Source: a virus. Taken from it: 54,420 bases of DNA. The notes beneath the pieces were generated by a model that worked only from the letters and a program-made list of their open reading frames with translations, searched no databases and had not been told where the DNA came from. Shown here in pieces: positions 1-7,442 of the stretch. How positions within the stretch are numbered: position 1 is the first letter of the stretch; the number at the start of each line of letters is the position of its first letter. The stretch is from IMG/VR virus record IMGVR_UViG_3300030085_003649, positions 1 to 54,420 of that record. One strand, 5' to 3'. A program made the position numbers and the translations under genes.

Positions 1-5
1 GATGA

Positions 6-170
6 TCAGAAAATGTTGGTCCAGGAACGATGTTGTTTTTGAGTGATTCTGCCTTCTGCTAACATGTTGTCACAAACTCTAGCGAAGACTTGAAACTTTT
101 CTTCCCTTGTTAGTTTGTGAGCACGAGCAGTTGTCTTTACCACTCTGAGGAGTTGTGTTTTAGTAATCAA
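6..170 (-). CDS. Small conserved-looking phage protein, 54 aa, TTG start
   Basis: Read directly from the minus strand. A 54-codon frame starts at TTG (170-168), just inside the TGA of the upstream 54-aa gene, and ends at TGA (8-6). A GAGG Shine-Dalgarno element sits 7 nt before the TTG. A stop codon lies a few codons upstream in frame and no ATG is available, so TTG is the only reasonable start. The product is basic and helical-looking (starts ITKTQLLRVVKTT, contains LTREEKFQVFARVCDNML). Composition and translational coupling suggest a real gene. No function is recognised. Confidence 0.6.
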   Translation of the reverse strand: MITKTQLLRVVKTTARAHKLTREEKFQVFARVCDNMLAEGRITQKQHRSWTNIF

Positions 171-331
171 AAGTGTGCCTCAGAAGTGTCAAGATTGTCA
201 GACCATTTTGCTATCGCATCATAGCATTTTTTGTAGTCAACAAATTCATAAGAAAAGTTGTCGAGAAAGTGAAAAGAATAGTTGATGCGATTCTCAGGGA
301 TCGCTAGATGACGGTCGATGGCGCGGGTCAT
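167..331 (-). CDS. Small hypothetical protein, 54 aa
   Basis: ATG at 331 is preceded by AAGGGA at good spacing and the frame stays open to TGA at 167. The protein begins MTRAIDRHLAIPENR and is rich in aromatic residues (YSFHFLDNFSYEF). Its stop overlaps the TTG start of the next gene, which suggests a translationally coupled pair. No domain is recognised. Support is the ribosome-binding site, the overlap and phage-like composition. Confidence 0.6.
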   Translation of the reverse strand: MTRAIDRHLAIPENRINYSFHFLDNFSYEFVDYKKCYDAIAKWSDNLDTSEAHF

Positions 332-380
332 GTGGTGTTCCCTTGACTACCTTTATAGAATACAGGAAAACCGACCCATT

Positions 381-581
381 TCAACCGATAGTGGACAGTT
401 CCTCAGGTGTCACACCCCAACCGCAACGAGCATCCGTCTTGGTTTTATATGGACCATAAACATCATATGATCCGTCATCAAATTCCATTGACATATACCA
501 ACCAATTTCATCCAAACCATCATCATCATAAAAGTCTTCTTCATCAATGTAAAAAACCTGTGTGTTTGTGATGATTGACAT
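381..581 (-). CDS. Small acidic hypothetical protein, about 66 aa
   Basis: The frame ends at 381 and could start at ATG 611 (76 aa) or ATG 581 (66 aa, MSIITNTQVFYIDEEDFYDDD). The late-promoter box CTAAATA occupies 617-611, so its last A is the A of the first ATG. Transcripts from that box would begin inside the longer frame, which is why the shorter start is preferred. The protein is strongly acidic and aromatic, with a G-W-Y-M-S-M-E-F-D-D-G-S segment. Function unknown. No strong Shine-Dalgarno sequence precedes either start. Confidence 0.5.
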   Translation of the reverse strand: MSIITNTQVFYIDEEDFYDDDGLDEIGWYMSMEFDDGSYDVYGPYKTKTDARCGWGVTPEELSTIG

Positions 582-610
582 GGCAGCAGGTGCGATGGAA
601 TCTCCGTACA

Positions 611-617
611 TATTTAG
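611..617 (-). promoter_or_regulatory. T4-type late promoter box CTAAATA
   Basis: The minus strand reads CTAAATA here, matching the late box seen before several structural genes in this window. It precedes the small acidic gene and overlaps the first ATG of that frame. Confidence 0.45.
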
Positions 618-626
618 CAGATAGTA

Positions 627-1028
627 TCAACGAACATAGAGATAACCACCTGCCCAGTCAGCATTTTCAAGCAACCACTCACGATCACTCATGATGCAAA
701 GGTTGAAGCGAACGTGCTTAGCAGGTGCTTTGAATGATGCTGCTTTGTACAGATCACCAGTCTTCTTATCTACGAAAGCATGAACACTACGAGAGGGAGG
801 ACGATTGTTGTTAGGAACCTCCATGATGATTTTGTGATACTTACGTCCGCTCTCGATCACGAACTTGTACACAGGTGCCTCATACTTACCAGCAATCGTG
901 CCCTTGTTACGGGACTTGAAGTTATCTTCAAGAGCATCACACAGCATCAAAGTGTACTTACGCACATTCAATTCAATTGTGTTCCGTGCATCGCGTTGAG
1001 CAGCAAACTCAGCAAGGGTTTGAGTCAT
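627..1028 (-). CDS. Conserved hypothetical cyanophage protein, 133 aa
   Basis: The open frame extends upstream to 1148, but the extension lies over the neighbouring 65-aa gene. The methionine at 1028 (MTQTLAEFAAQRDARN) gives a compact 133-aa protein, so that start is used. The body has segments typical of a conserved cyanophage family (KYTLMLCDALEDNFKSRN, GRKYHKIIM, VHAFVDKKTGDLYKAASFK, ENADWAGGYLYVR). No catalytic motif is recognised. It sits in a run of small minus-strand genes. The gene is well supported; function is unknown. Confidence 0.75.
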   Translation of the reverse strand: MTQTLAEFAAQRDARNTIELNVRKYTLMLCDALEDNFKSRNKGTIAGKYEAPVYKFVIESGRKYHKIIMEVPNNNRPPSRSVHAFVDKKTGDLYKAASFKAPAKHVRFNLCIMSDREWLLENADWAGGYLYVR

Positions 1029-1102
1029 GTCTTTGTCTGAACTTTGTTCAGTATAAGATGGAAAGGGCGGTACGGGGCAAATAGTGGACAGCATGGCAAC
1101 TG

Positions 1103-1300
1103 TCACTTGATCACCTCCCAATTCGGATCGTTTGCTTTCTGCATCCAAAAATTGTAACGTCCGGAGATAGACGTGAGGAACATTTTTCCGTTGTCACTCT
1201 CTTGTTCTACGCGACAAGAGTGAAGACAATCCATAGCATTGGCGAAACGATTCTTCGCCTTGATACTCTTGGGTTGAACACAAATGAATTTTGTTTTCAT
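1103..1300 (-). CDS. Small conserved hypothetical protein, 65 aa
   Basis: MKTKFICVQPKSIKAKNRF start; the middle contains CLHSCRVEQES and the end is GRYNFWMQKANDPNWEVIK. Its ATG overlaps the stop of the upstream gene in the ATGA arrangement (1300-1297), indicating translational coupling. Two cysteines lie four residues apart (C-L-H-S-C) but there is no second pair, so a zinc site is not claimed. Function unknown. Confidence 0.7.
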   Translation of the reverse strand: MKTKFICVQPKSIKAKNRFANAMDCLHSCRVEQESDNGKMFLTSISGRYNFWMQKANDPNWEVIK

Positions 1301-1521
1301 TTTTTGGTGCGTGGTTTACGTTTGGGTTTGGTCTTCTCCGGAAACATTGATTCCAGAGTGTAGTCTTTCTTCTTCAGTTTATACCGTTCAATGTGTTTTT
1401 TGGCGTGTTCTTCACATTGAAACCATGCCAAGTTTAATCCATTTTTCTTAGGAGCAAACCGCCATGGAAATCCTGGGAAAGGAAACTTATCCTCACTCGT
1501 AACCGTTGTATTCTTCTTCAT
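1297..1521 (-). CDS. Small basic hypothetical protein, 74 aa
   Basis: ATG at 1521 (MKKNTTVTSEDKFPFPGFPWRF) starts inside the end of the upstream 54-aa gene and the frame ends with a lysine/arginine-rich tail (KTKPKRKPRTKK). A longer reading from GTG at 1590 adds an N-terminal CxxC, but it would overlap the 54-aa gene by 98 nt, so ATG is preferred. The C-terminal half contains C-E-E-H-A-K-K-H. The basic tail suggests nucleic-acid contact; that is inference only. Confidence 0.6.
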   Translation of the reverse strand: MKKNTTVTSEDKFPFPGFPWRFAPKKNGLNLAWFQCEEHAKKHIERYKLKKKDYTLESMFPEKTKPKRKPRTKK

Positions 1522-1657
1522 GCCACATCTGCTGCAGTTTAGTGTAACGTTCGTCTTCAGTCTCCTCCCCGGTGATGTCAAAAATCTCACCAGGCATGTC
1601 CATGATCTCTTCCCACATAGTTCGGATCCTGTTGATTACTTTGTAATAATATCCCAT
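1493..1657 (-). CDS. Small acidic hypothetical protein, 54 aa
   Basis: ATG at 1657 directly follows an in-frame TGA and is preceded by GGGGG at 5 nt spacing; TGA at 1495-1493. The protein begins MGYYYKVINRIRTMWEEIMD and ends HEEEYNGYE, with a strongly acidic C-terminal half. Its 3' end overlaps the start of the 74-aa gene. Too short for family assignment, but composition and ribosome-binding site support it. Confidence 0.6.
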   Translation of the reverse strand: MGYYYKVINRIRTMWEEIMDMPGEIFDITGEETEDERYTKLQQMWHEEEYNGYE

Positions 1658-1698
1658 TCAAACCCCCATGGCACATTTAGTAGACAGCCTGCAAAGTG

Positions 1699-2223
1699 TC
1701 ATATGATCTTTAGTTTTGCGCCACATTGTCGGAATAACATATAAAAATGCCACAACACAGATACTTCAAACTCATGAAAAGTTAGATCTTCCTCAGTATT
1801 ATCTCTGATGTAAGTATTCTCCTTATTGATCACCAACGTAGGCAATGTGGGATGTTGATATGGACAAACCAACAGTTTATGCGAATGTCTTACATCCAGA
1901 CTCTCCAATCCTTTGGTGATAGGTGAGTCCAACCTAGTGGTGATTCCAATCACAAAGTCTGCCTGATTGACGGCATATTTGATCCACTTGTCATGCCAAT
2001 CACCATCAGATCCACATGCTGTGAGATGAACTGCATCAGGTGCAAATGCAAACTTACCCAAATATCTGGACAAGTCACTTGCTGCGTGTTGTGCGATTGC
2101 CAAGTTTCCACCATTACCAACGATGGCGATTGCACGGGACATTTTGATATGTTCTACCGCACGATCAGTTTCAGTCTTGAACTTGTTTGAAGAAGTCATT
2201 GGAATTGATTGCTTTGTCGTCAA
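1699..2223 (-). CDS. gmhA: SIS-domain sugar isomerase, GmhA-like (sedoheptulose-7-phosphate isomerase family)
   Basis: The protein (174 aa; GmhA is usually about 190) has the SIS-fold signature AIVGNGGNLAIAQHAASDLSRYL followed by HLTACGSDGDWHDKW and ADFVIGITTRLDSPI. This pattern resembles GmhA, which converts sedoheptulose 7-phosphate to heptose 7-phosphate for surface-polysaccharide precursors. In typical GmhA the phosphate loop reads STSGNS; here it is TTRLDS, so activity or substrate may differ. The start overlaps the HAD phosphatase gene by about 50 nt; a second methionine 8 codons in would shorten the overlap. The neighbours (HAD phosphatase, KdsB-like enzyme) fit a glycan-precursor module. 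Confidence 0.7.
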   Translation of the reverse strand: MTTKQSIPMTSSNKFKTETDRAVEHIKMSRAIAIVGNGGNLAIAQHAASDLSRYLGKFAFAPDAVHLTACGSDGDWHDKWIKYAVNQADFVIGITTRLDSPITKGLESLDVRHSHKLLVCPYQHPTLPTLVINKENTYIRDNTEEDLTFHEFEVSVLWHFYMLFRQCGAKLKII

Positions 2224-2527
2224 TGTAAATGTCTCCGGAATACTTACCTAAGAACAGTTTGGTGTATTTGCAACCCCATGATAGTAACTGATCCTCTGTA
2301 AGTTTACCATATTTGGCATCGGCTTGGTTGATAGTTTGTTCATCAAATCTACCATCTGGGTTTGTCTTCGGCCCCATGCCTCTTGCAGTCATGTAGATGA
2401 TCTCATGACCGTTATCGTATAGATTATTTAACATATCAATGCGATCATAATAAACTTCACCAGAACCAAAATTAGGTCCATCGATATGCTCACAGATTGT
2501 TCCGTCTATATCAACAATATATCTCAT
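2171..2527 (-). CDS. HAD-superfamily phosphatase of the capsule/sugar-phosphate type
   Basis: 118 aa, beginning MRYIVDIDGTIC with the HAD nucleophile motif DxDGT (D6, D8). It continues with NGHEIIYMTARGMG (motif II Thr) and ends with GKYSGDIYIDDKAIN (motif IV DD). The size and this layout match small phosphatases found beside sugar-nucleotide genes. It is clearly paralogous to the 113-aa protein at 50049-50390. The start overlaps the kdsB-like stop by ATGA. Likely role: dephosphorylation of a sugar phosphate intermediate; the substrate is inferred from context only. Confidence 0.8.
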   Translation of the reverse strand: MRYIVDIDGTICEHIDGPNFGSGEVYYDRIDMLNNLYDNGHEIIYMTARGMGPKTNPDGRFDEQTINQADAKYGKLTEDQLLSWGCKYTKLFLGKYSGDIYIDDKAINSNDFFKQVQD

Positions 2528-3204
2528 AAGTTTGACTCTACAGTAACAACATCGGTTGGGCGGTCAACGGCGTGGGTCCGACTGGGTAGTTCATAGGGGA
2601 CGACAGGAACGATACCAATAAAAGCGAAAGTATCAAGACCTCTCCATGCTTCTACCAGTCTTGTATCATATAAGTCGAAATTGCTGATGGTTTCGTTGTC
2701 ATAAACATAAATTCCTGCAATTCCACAGAGATTCTCAGTGATAACCTCAGGATTACGAGTAAGATAGATGATTTTTCCGTTGTTTACAACTGCCTTTACG
2801 CAATCCTCATCATAGAGATCATCTTGACTGATGGGATAAGTTGCCTGAACCATCTGATGACCATACGATCGTTTGATCATGTCGTCGATCAACTCAGGAT
2901 CAACACATGGTTCATCACCTTGCAAATTCAAAATATAATCTGAGTCTAAAGATTTGGCAACTTCACATACTCTATGAGTGCATGTTGGATGTTTACCAGT
3001 CATGACTGATTTGTATCCGTTACGTTCTACAATATCAGCAATTTCTTTGTCTTCAGTTGCTACCAGAATCTCATTTACAGATGTCTGTGCAGCAATGTCA
3101 CACACTCTCAGGATTAGTTCTCTTCCTCTGATTTTCACCAGTGGTTTACCAGGAAACCTGCTAGAACTCATCCGTGACGGTATCACACAAGTGACATTTT
3201 TCAC
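2524..3204 (-). CDS. kdsB: CMP-KDO synthetase-like nucleotidyltransferase (KdsB family)
   Basis: 226 aa (family about 245). The N-terminus has the nucleotide-binding pattern IPSRMSSSRFPGKPL, then ILVATEDKEIADIV and the family hallmark DYILNLQGDEP. These are the signatures of 3-deoxy-manno-octulosonate cytidylyltransferase, which activates the sugar with CTP for lipopolysaccharide or capsule assembly. It lies in one ATGA-coupled chain with the HAD phosphatase and the 332-aa protein. Related CMP-sugar or SpsF-type synthetases share the motif, so the exact sugar is not certain. Confidence 0.8.
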   Translation of the reverse strand: MKNVTCVIPSRMSSSRFPGKPLVKIRGRELILRVCDIAAQTSVNEILVATEDKEIADIVERNGYKSVMTGKHPTCTHRVCEVAKSLDSDYILNLQGDEPCVDPELIDDMIKRSYGHQMVQATYPISQDDLYDEDCVKAVVNNGKIIYLTRNPEVITENLCGIAGIYVYDNETISNFDLYDTRLVEAWRGLDTFAFIGIVPVVPYELPSRTHAVDRPTDVVTVESNL

Positions 3205-4199
3205 AGTCTTGACTCCATCTCCTTAATCATATCAGAGACTACAACATTATGATATTTGGAACATTTGAAGTGCATCCTCTTGATCGCCTCATCTTTTGAA
3301 AGAAACTTAGCAGACTCGGGTAGATATTGAAAATCTATGGTTCCAACATCATTAGAATACATGTAGTCCTCACACGTTCTATTTGATTTAAGAGTTTTAA
3401 CTGTAGAGACAATGTTGAGTTTCAACAATGAATTAAACAAATCCTCAGGTAGTTCCCACTTATGTGGCGATAAGAATATCTTTACCAGTTGATCCATGAT
3501 GAGTGGATTGCTTGAATTATTTCTCCACAGATGTTCAAACTCACCATGAATAGGTTCTAATTTGGCATATGTATCTACAACATGTGCGGGGTCTTCCTTG
3601 TATGGATGACCCACATCATATGGAATTACATTTGCTCCATTATGATAAGCGTATAATACTGCGGAGGAGAACATGGATAGACACACATTCTTATGGATCG
3701 ACAACAGGAACGCCAATCCCAATTGAAACTCCTCTGCTTCAGCAGCATCAGCAATCGATGTCACATTAAGAGGAATATCTGCAAGTTTGAAGAATGTGGT
3801 CCAGATCTCTCTTTGTTCCGCTGGTGCTAACAACAAAACTGGTGGTTCCAATCGACCGATGAACTTAAAGAATTTCTCAAACTTAAAGTTGTCGAAATCA
3901 AGTTCTGAGGCAATATCCCACTTTGGCAATACAACTAAACTACCGCGACGTGTTCTCTCAGGAACAAAGGCATCAGCATAAAGATATGGAGAACATCCGA
4001 AATGCATGTGCTCCTTGGGTTTGGTTGATTTATTGTAGAGATACTCACTCCAAACATATGTTGCACCACAAAAGTGATCAGTATAATACTCTCTTCTACC
4101 GAAAGTTTCACATTGCAATCCAGGAATAAAGTTGTAATCTAAGTTTACTGGCGCATCACACCAATAGTTTAAGATTTCTTTAGTGCCAAATCTACTCAT
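3201..4199 (-). CDS. Hypothetical protein, 332 aa, probably glycan-related
   Basis: No family is recognised with confidence. The protein begins MSRFGTKEILNYWCDAPVN. It contains a hydrophobic segment PPVLLLAPAEQREIW and a later stretch (VCLSMFSSAVLYAYHNGANVIPY) that resembles the nucleotide-sugar-binding half of some GT-B-like glycosyltransferases. The stop overlaps the kdsB-like start and the start overlaps the next gene upstream (both 4-nt), so it is co-translated with the sugar module. Function as a glycosyltransferase or polysaccharide-export-type protein is inference from position. Confidence 0.65.
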   Translation of the reverse strand: MSRFGTKEILNYWCDAPVNLDYNFIPGLQCETFGRREYYTDHFCGATYVWSEYLYNKSTKPKEHMHFGCSPYLYADAFVPERTRRGSLVVLPKWDIASELDFDNFKFEKFFKFIGRLEPPVLLLAPAEQREIWTTFFKLADIPLNVTSIADAAEAEEFQLGLAFLLSIHKNVCLSMFSSAVLYAYHNGANVIPYDVGHPYKEDPAHVVDTYAKLEPIHGEFEHLWRNNSSNPLIMDQLVKIFLSPHKWELPEDLFNSLLKLNIVSTVKTLKSNRTCEDYMYSNDVGTIDFQYLPESAKFLSKDEAIKRMHFKCSKYHNVVVSDMIKEMESRL

Positions 4200-4555
4200 A
4201 TGTAATCAACCTCACCAGAAAGTTTCTCCAGTTCGATGGCGGAGATCAGATCTTTGTCAAACATGACCTTCAACAGACGATCAAACTTTCTGGAAATGTT
4301 TTTCACATCATAGAAATCTTCACCGTCCCAACCAGTATTAAACTTCCATTCACCATCAGTGTAGAAATACTTTCTAGGAGACCATTGACGTGGTAACACA
4401 TCACCAACGTCCACAACTTTCAACTTTTCTGGCATCTCTGCCATGTTGTAGGAGATCTCACCAATCTTTACTTCTTCATCTGAAACAACATCAATAGGAA
4501 TGAAATCAGGAACAATGAATAGACTCAAGTCACTTTCATTCAGAATTGTCTTCAT
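4196..4555 (-). CDS. Hypothetical protein, 119 aa
   Basis: MKTILNESDLSLFIVPDFIPID start; acidic, with a segment LPRQWSPRKYFYTDGEWKF. The stop overlaps the following 332-aa gene by 4 nt and its start overlaps the upstream 80-aa gene by 20 nt. No signal peptide or membrane segment. Function unknown. Confidence 0.65.
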   Translation of the reverse strand: MKTILNESDLSLFIVPDFIPIDVVSDEEVKIGEISYNMAEMPEKLKVVDVGDVLPRQWSPRKYFYTDGEWKFNTGWDGEDFYDVKNISRKFDRLLKVMFDKDLISAIELEKLSGEVDYI

Positions 4556-4778
4556 CTTGTTTTTTATTTGTTCTAATCATGTTAGTATCTATATCATACA
4601 GAGAGATGACATTATCGGCAACATCCTCCCATCGGATGACAACATTACATGCCATGCCTGATACTGTTTCGCCTATCAAAGTGACCGTCATATATGTCTC
4701 ACAGATAAAATTGACTCTACCATGTTTCCAAGAGTCACCACAACTGAATAAAACTGGATCACCATGATTGTACTTCAT
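4536..4778 (-). CDS. Hypothetical protein, 80 aa
   Basis: MKYNHGDPVLFSCGDSWKHGRV start, predicted mostly beta (VNFICETYMTVTLIGE), with a charged tail KKQDEDNSE. The ATG overlaps the helicase stop (4778-4775), so expression is probably coupled to the helicase. The opening G-D-P-V-L-F pattern is reminiscent of small barrel (Tudor/SH3-like) proteins, but that is only a suggestion. Confidence 0.65.
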   Translation of the reverse strand: MKYNHGDPVLFSCGDSWKHGRVNFICETYMTVTLIGETVSGMACNVVIRWEDVADNVISLYDIDTNMIRTNKKQDEDNSE

Positions 4779-5968
4779 CGGCGGACAACAGAAACGGCAG
4801 GTTCACCTTTGTGGAAGACAGTATCAACAACTGCCTGAACACTTCTAGAGGTGGAGATACCCACTTTATCATAGACAGGCACACAAATCAACCCAAATGT
4901 TTTCTGTCTGTCACCAAGACGAATCACACGACCAATAGACTGTGAGATACCAATGTAGTCCATGTTACGCATGAACAACACGGCCTCCAGTCCCTTGACA
5001 TTGATACCCTCAGACAGAATAGAGTGGTGGATGACAACAAACTTTTTGTCAGACTGTTGACCCCAGGCATTCAACGTGTTGAAGAAAGTCTCACGATCAA
5101 CCTTCTGTCCGTCGATGATTGCACCGGTCTTAGATGTAATCACCATCCAAGAATAACCACGTTGAGAGATGTCCATGCAGAACGTGGAGTTGTTCATCAG
5201 ATTGACAATCTGTTTGGTAGAACGAGCAGCAATCAGGATTTTGCTGAGAGAGTTGTCGTCAATAGTCTCCAAGAGATTCTGACAATCAGTGAGTCGATCG
5301 TCTCCGGTAGGCAACTCTTTGATGACAACCTTAGGAGGGAGAATGTAACCCTCATCCACAAGTTGCGGAGCAGGAACATTACAAATCACCTGACCATATA
5401 CTTCAGAATCATTCATTCCTGGTTTGAATACGGTCAGAGAATGTTTAGGTGTAGCGGTGTAGAAATAGCAACGATCAGCATCACCAGAGAAGAACTCAGT
5501 CGCGGGAAAAAAGTTACGTTGAACACTGTTATGTGCTTCGTCAAAGTATATTGTGTTGACCTCAATGTCGGCTTCCATCACACGATGAAGAGAATGATAT
5601 GTGGTGAAGATGATGACATTCTCACCAACACTGCGAGCACAGTTAGCATAGAGATGAATCTTTTCAGCGTTAGTGGTGCTAGTGAAGTGAGTCTCACCAC
5701 TGTGGACGTGCATCACATGCAGATATGGGTCACTGTTGTTAGGATCAATGACCTCCATAAATTCGTTACACAGTTGTTCTGCCAACAAAATACGGGGAGC
5801 AACCACAACTGTGGTAGTGCCGTTGTTGATAACATCAAGACGGCGTTGAGTATCAACAATCATGGTCAAAGTTTTACCACCACCAGTAGGCACAATGATC
5901 TGACCCTTTTCGTGGACCAGCATGGCGTCACAGGCGCGGTTCTGATGCGGTCGAAGGGTGATGGTCAT
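4775..5968 (-). CDS. Superfamily 2 DEAD/DEAH-type DNA helicase
   Basis: 397 aa with the full SF2 motif set: Walker A PTGGGKT (27-33), motif II DEAH (143-146), motif III TATP (171-174), motif V SEGI (319-322) and motif VI QSIGRVIR (343-350). Architecture resembles ResIII/UvsW-type two-RecA-domain helicases, which unwind branched recombination intermediates in T4-like phages. It lacks the N-terminal domain of T4 UvsW and is shorter (about 500-590 aa there), so it is not assigned as UvsW. The start is preceded by GGAG. A terminator at 5998-6022 separates it from the gene upstream. Confidence 0.85.
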   Translation of the reverse strand: MTITLRPHQNRACDAMLVHEKGQIIVPTGGGKTLTMIVDTQRRLDVINNGTTTVVVAPRILLAEQLCNEFMEVIDPNNSDPYLHVMHVHSGETHFTSTTNAEKIHLYANCARSVGENVIIFTTYHSLHRVMEADIEVNTIYFDEAHNSVQRNFFPATEFFSGDADRCYFYTATPKHSLTVFKPGMNDSEVYGQVICNVPAPQLVDEGYILPPKVVIKELPTGDDRLTDCQNLLETIDDNSLSKILIAARSTKQIVNLMNNSTFCMDISQRGYSWMVITSKTGAIIDGQKVDRETFFNTLNAWGQQSDKKFVVIHHSILSEGINVKGLEAVLFMRNMDYIGISQSIGRVIRLGDRQKTFGLICVPVYDKVGISTSRSVQAVVDTVFHKGEPAVSVVRR

Positions 5969-5997
5969 GGAACTCCGTCAGTCCTTATATATTACAC

Positions 5998-6022
5998 AAA
6001 AAAAGGGGGTCTGGCGACCCCC
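5998..6022 (-). terminator. Rho-independent terminator after the DUF262-like gene
   Basis: A perfect 7-bp stem, GGGGGTC (6005-6011) with GACCCCC (6016-6022), and a TGGC loop on the plus strand; seven A residues at 5998-6004 become a T-tract on the minus strand. It lies 9 nt past the stop codon of the 6031-7374 gene and would isolate that gene from the helicase operon downstream. Confidence 0.9.
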
Positions 6023-6030
6023 TAGGACAC

Positions 6031-7374
6031 TCATACACCTGGCACAGGGTTCCTCCCCAGACTCAGGTTGTCTCCACCCTCCTGAACCACGCAATTCTCC
6101 TGATCGGTGGCACCTCCATCAGCATATGGTTTAGCGTGTCCACCGTGATACTCACCAGGATCAAACAATTTGCCACGTTTGATTGGTTTTCCCTCAGGAG
6201 TTACCCAGTTCTGAGCAACAGAGGCAATGAACTTCTCATCCTTAGTAAAGTTTCGACGTGAATCTGTAAGAGTGCAATACTTTGTCGGATCCCACAATTT
6301 AGAGATGATCTCTTTACGAAGACGGTTGAAGTTTGCTTCACGCGAACGGAGCAATTCCTTGTAAGTTGCCTCACGACCGTTGTTGTAAGTGTAGGTGGTG
6401 AGATCTGTCAAAGATGTGGCATGTGCCTTGAAGTAGTCAACAAAGAAAGACTCACGATCATTGACAACATAGTTGTTGTCGTTCAAATCTTTGTATACAA
6501 GGAAGAGATCAAGGATGCAATTTTTGTTGGGTACAGCACCGATGTCATCACCAATAAAGGAGATGAAGTTCTTAAGATCAGACTCAAATTTGCGAATCAG
6601 TTTGTCTTCTGTCGATCCAGATTCATATGCAGACCAAAGATTTTTGTCCGAAACCTTGGTAGAAATACCATGGAAATACAAGAGAGCAAGACCAGCAATG
6701 AAGTCGTCAATCTTGCGTCGGTTGATGTCCTTCGGTGTGAAGAACTTGGAGAACGTATCCTGATAGGTTGTAGCAAGAGAGCGAATGACCGCAGAGAACT
6801 CTGAGATCACTGCATTACGTTTCTCCGGACCATTCAGAGAGATGCCATCATTCATGCGAATGAATAGTTCAGAAAGTTGTGAACGTGTTGCAGATGTAAT
6901 CACCTCGACAGTAACAACGGCATTCTTCAGTGCCTGAAGAAGAACATTAGGGAGAGTATCATATCTGTCATTCTCACCTTCAATCACCTCAATAACTTGA
7001 CCATTCACTTCATAAAATCCAGGTTGAATACCAAACTCACCACGAATATATTCACCAATGGTGGTAACACGATTGTTAGAATCGATGTTGAGATACTCAA
7101 TCAAACGTGAACGCCAAGATTCAAAATAAACTCGATCTCCAGGGTTCTTAGAAGTAACCTTACAGGCATCTGTAGACGCAAGGATAAACTTAGATGGAGC
7201 CATTCCCAGAATCAGAGATGTGATATAGGAAGACTTATTTTCGAGAGACCATCGAACCCTAGACTGAAAACTGTAGTCAGCCATAGTGACTGAATGAACT
7301 TCGTTGATAAACTCCTCGACGGTATACTTGTAGAAGTCCGAAACAATGGGATTGAACGTGTGCTTGTTAGACAT
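6031..7374 (-). CDS. DUF262-family protein with C-terminal HNH-like motif (GmrSD-like)
   Basis: 447 aa. The N-terminal half matches the DUF262 pattern: FQSRVRWSLENKSSYITSLILG (36-57), IDSNNRVTTIGEYI (97-110, at the place of the usual DGQQR nucleotide motif), and LFIRMNDGISLNGPEKRNAV (170-189), the most diagnostic segment. The C-terminus GGHAKPYADGGATDQEN...NLSLG (411-440) resembles an HNH nuclease (H413, N427, N436). GmrSD-type DUF262 proteins are NTP-dependent modification-sensing nucleases. Altered DGQQR and incomplete HNH residues may mean lost or changed activity. It has its own promoter candidate, palindromic leader and terminator, and no clear Shine-Dalgarno sequence. Natural role unknown; phage-phage competition is inference. 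Confidence 0.75.
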   Translation of the reverse strand: MSNKHTFNPIVSDFYKYTVEEFINEVHSVTMADYSFQSRVRWSLENKSSYITSLILGMAPSKFILASTDACKVTSKNPGDRVYFESWRSRLIEYLNIDSNNRVTTIGEYIRGEFGIQPGFYEVNGQVIEVIEGENDRYDTLPNVLLQALKNAVVTVEVITSATRSQLSELFIRMNDGISLNGPEKRNAVISEFSAVIRSLATTYQDTFSKFFTPKDINRRKIDDFIAGLALLYFHGISTKVSDKNLWSAYESGSTEDKLIRKFESDLKNFISFIGDDIGAVPNKNCILDLFLVYKDLNDNNYVVNDRESFFVDYFKAHATSLTDLTTYTYNNGREATYKELLRSREANFNRLRKEIISKLWDPTKYCTLTDSRRNFTKDEKFIASVAQNWVTPEGKPIKRGKLFDPGEYHGGHAKPYADGGATDQENCVVQEGGDNLSLGRNPVPGV

Positions 7375-7385
7375 GCTTTTTAATA

Positions 7386-7423
7386 AAACTGCATAGTGTC
7401 AGTTTAGAGCGATCCATGGATCG
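7386..7423 (-). promoter_or_regulatory. Palindromic leader of the DUF262-like gene (candidate operator)
   Basis: Two inverted repeats lie just before the start codon: the perfect 14-bp palindrome CGATCCATGGATCG (7410-7423) and AAACTG/CAGTTT with an 8-nt centre (7386-7405 region). Both fall between the candidate promoter and the ATG and could be protein-binding sites or RNA hairpins. Confidence 0.5.
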
Positions 7424-7442
7424 GTCATCCACCAACAGATCC

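Noticed and set aside
1522-1590. GTG-started extension with NCSRCG as a zinc ribbon
   Set aside because: Needs a 98-nt overlap with a better supported gene and a non-ATG start; kept only as a finding to check.
5024-6025. 333-aa plus-strand open frame
   Set aside because: It runs antisense across the SF2 helicase, whose motifs are complete; its product has no recognisable motif or ribosome-binding site.
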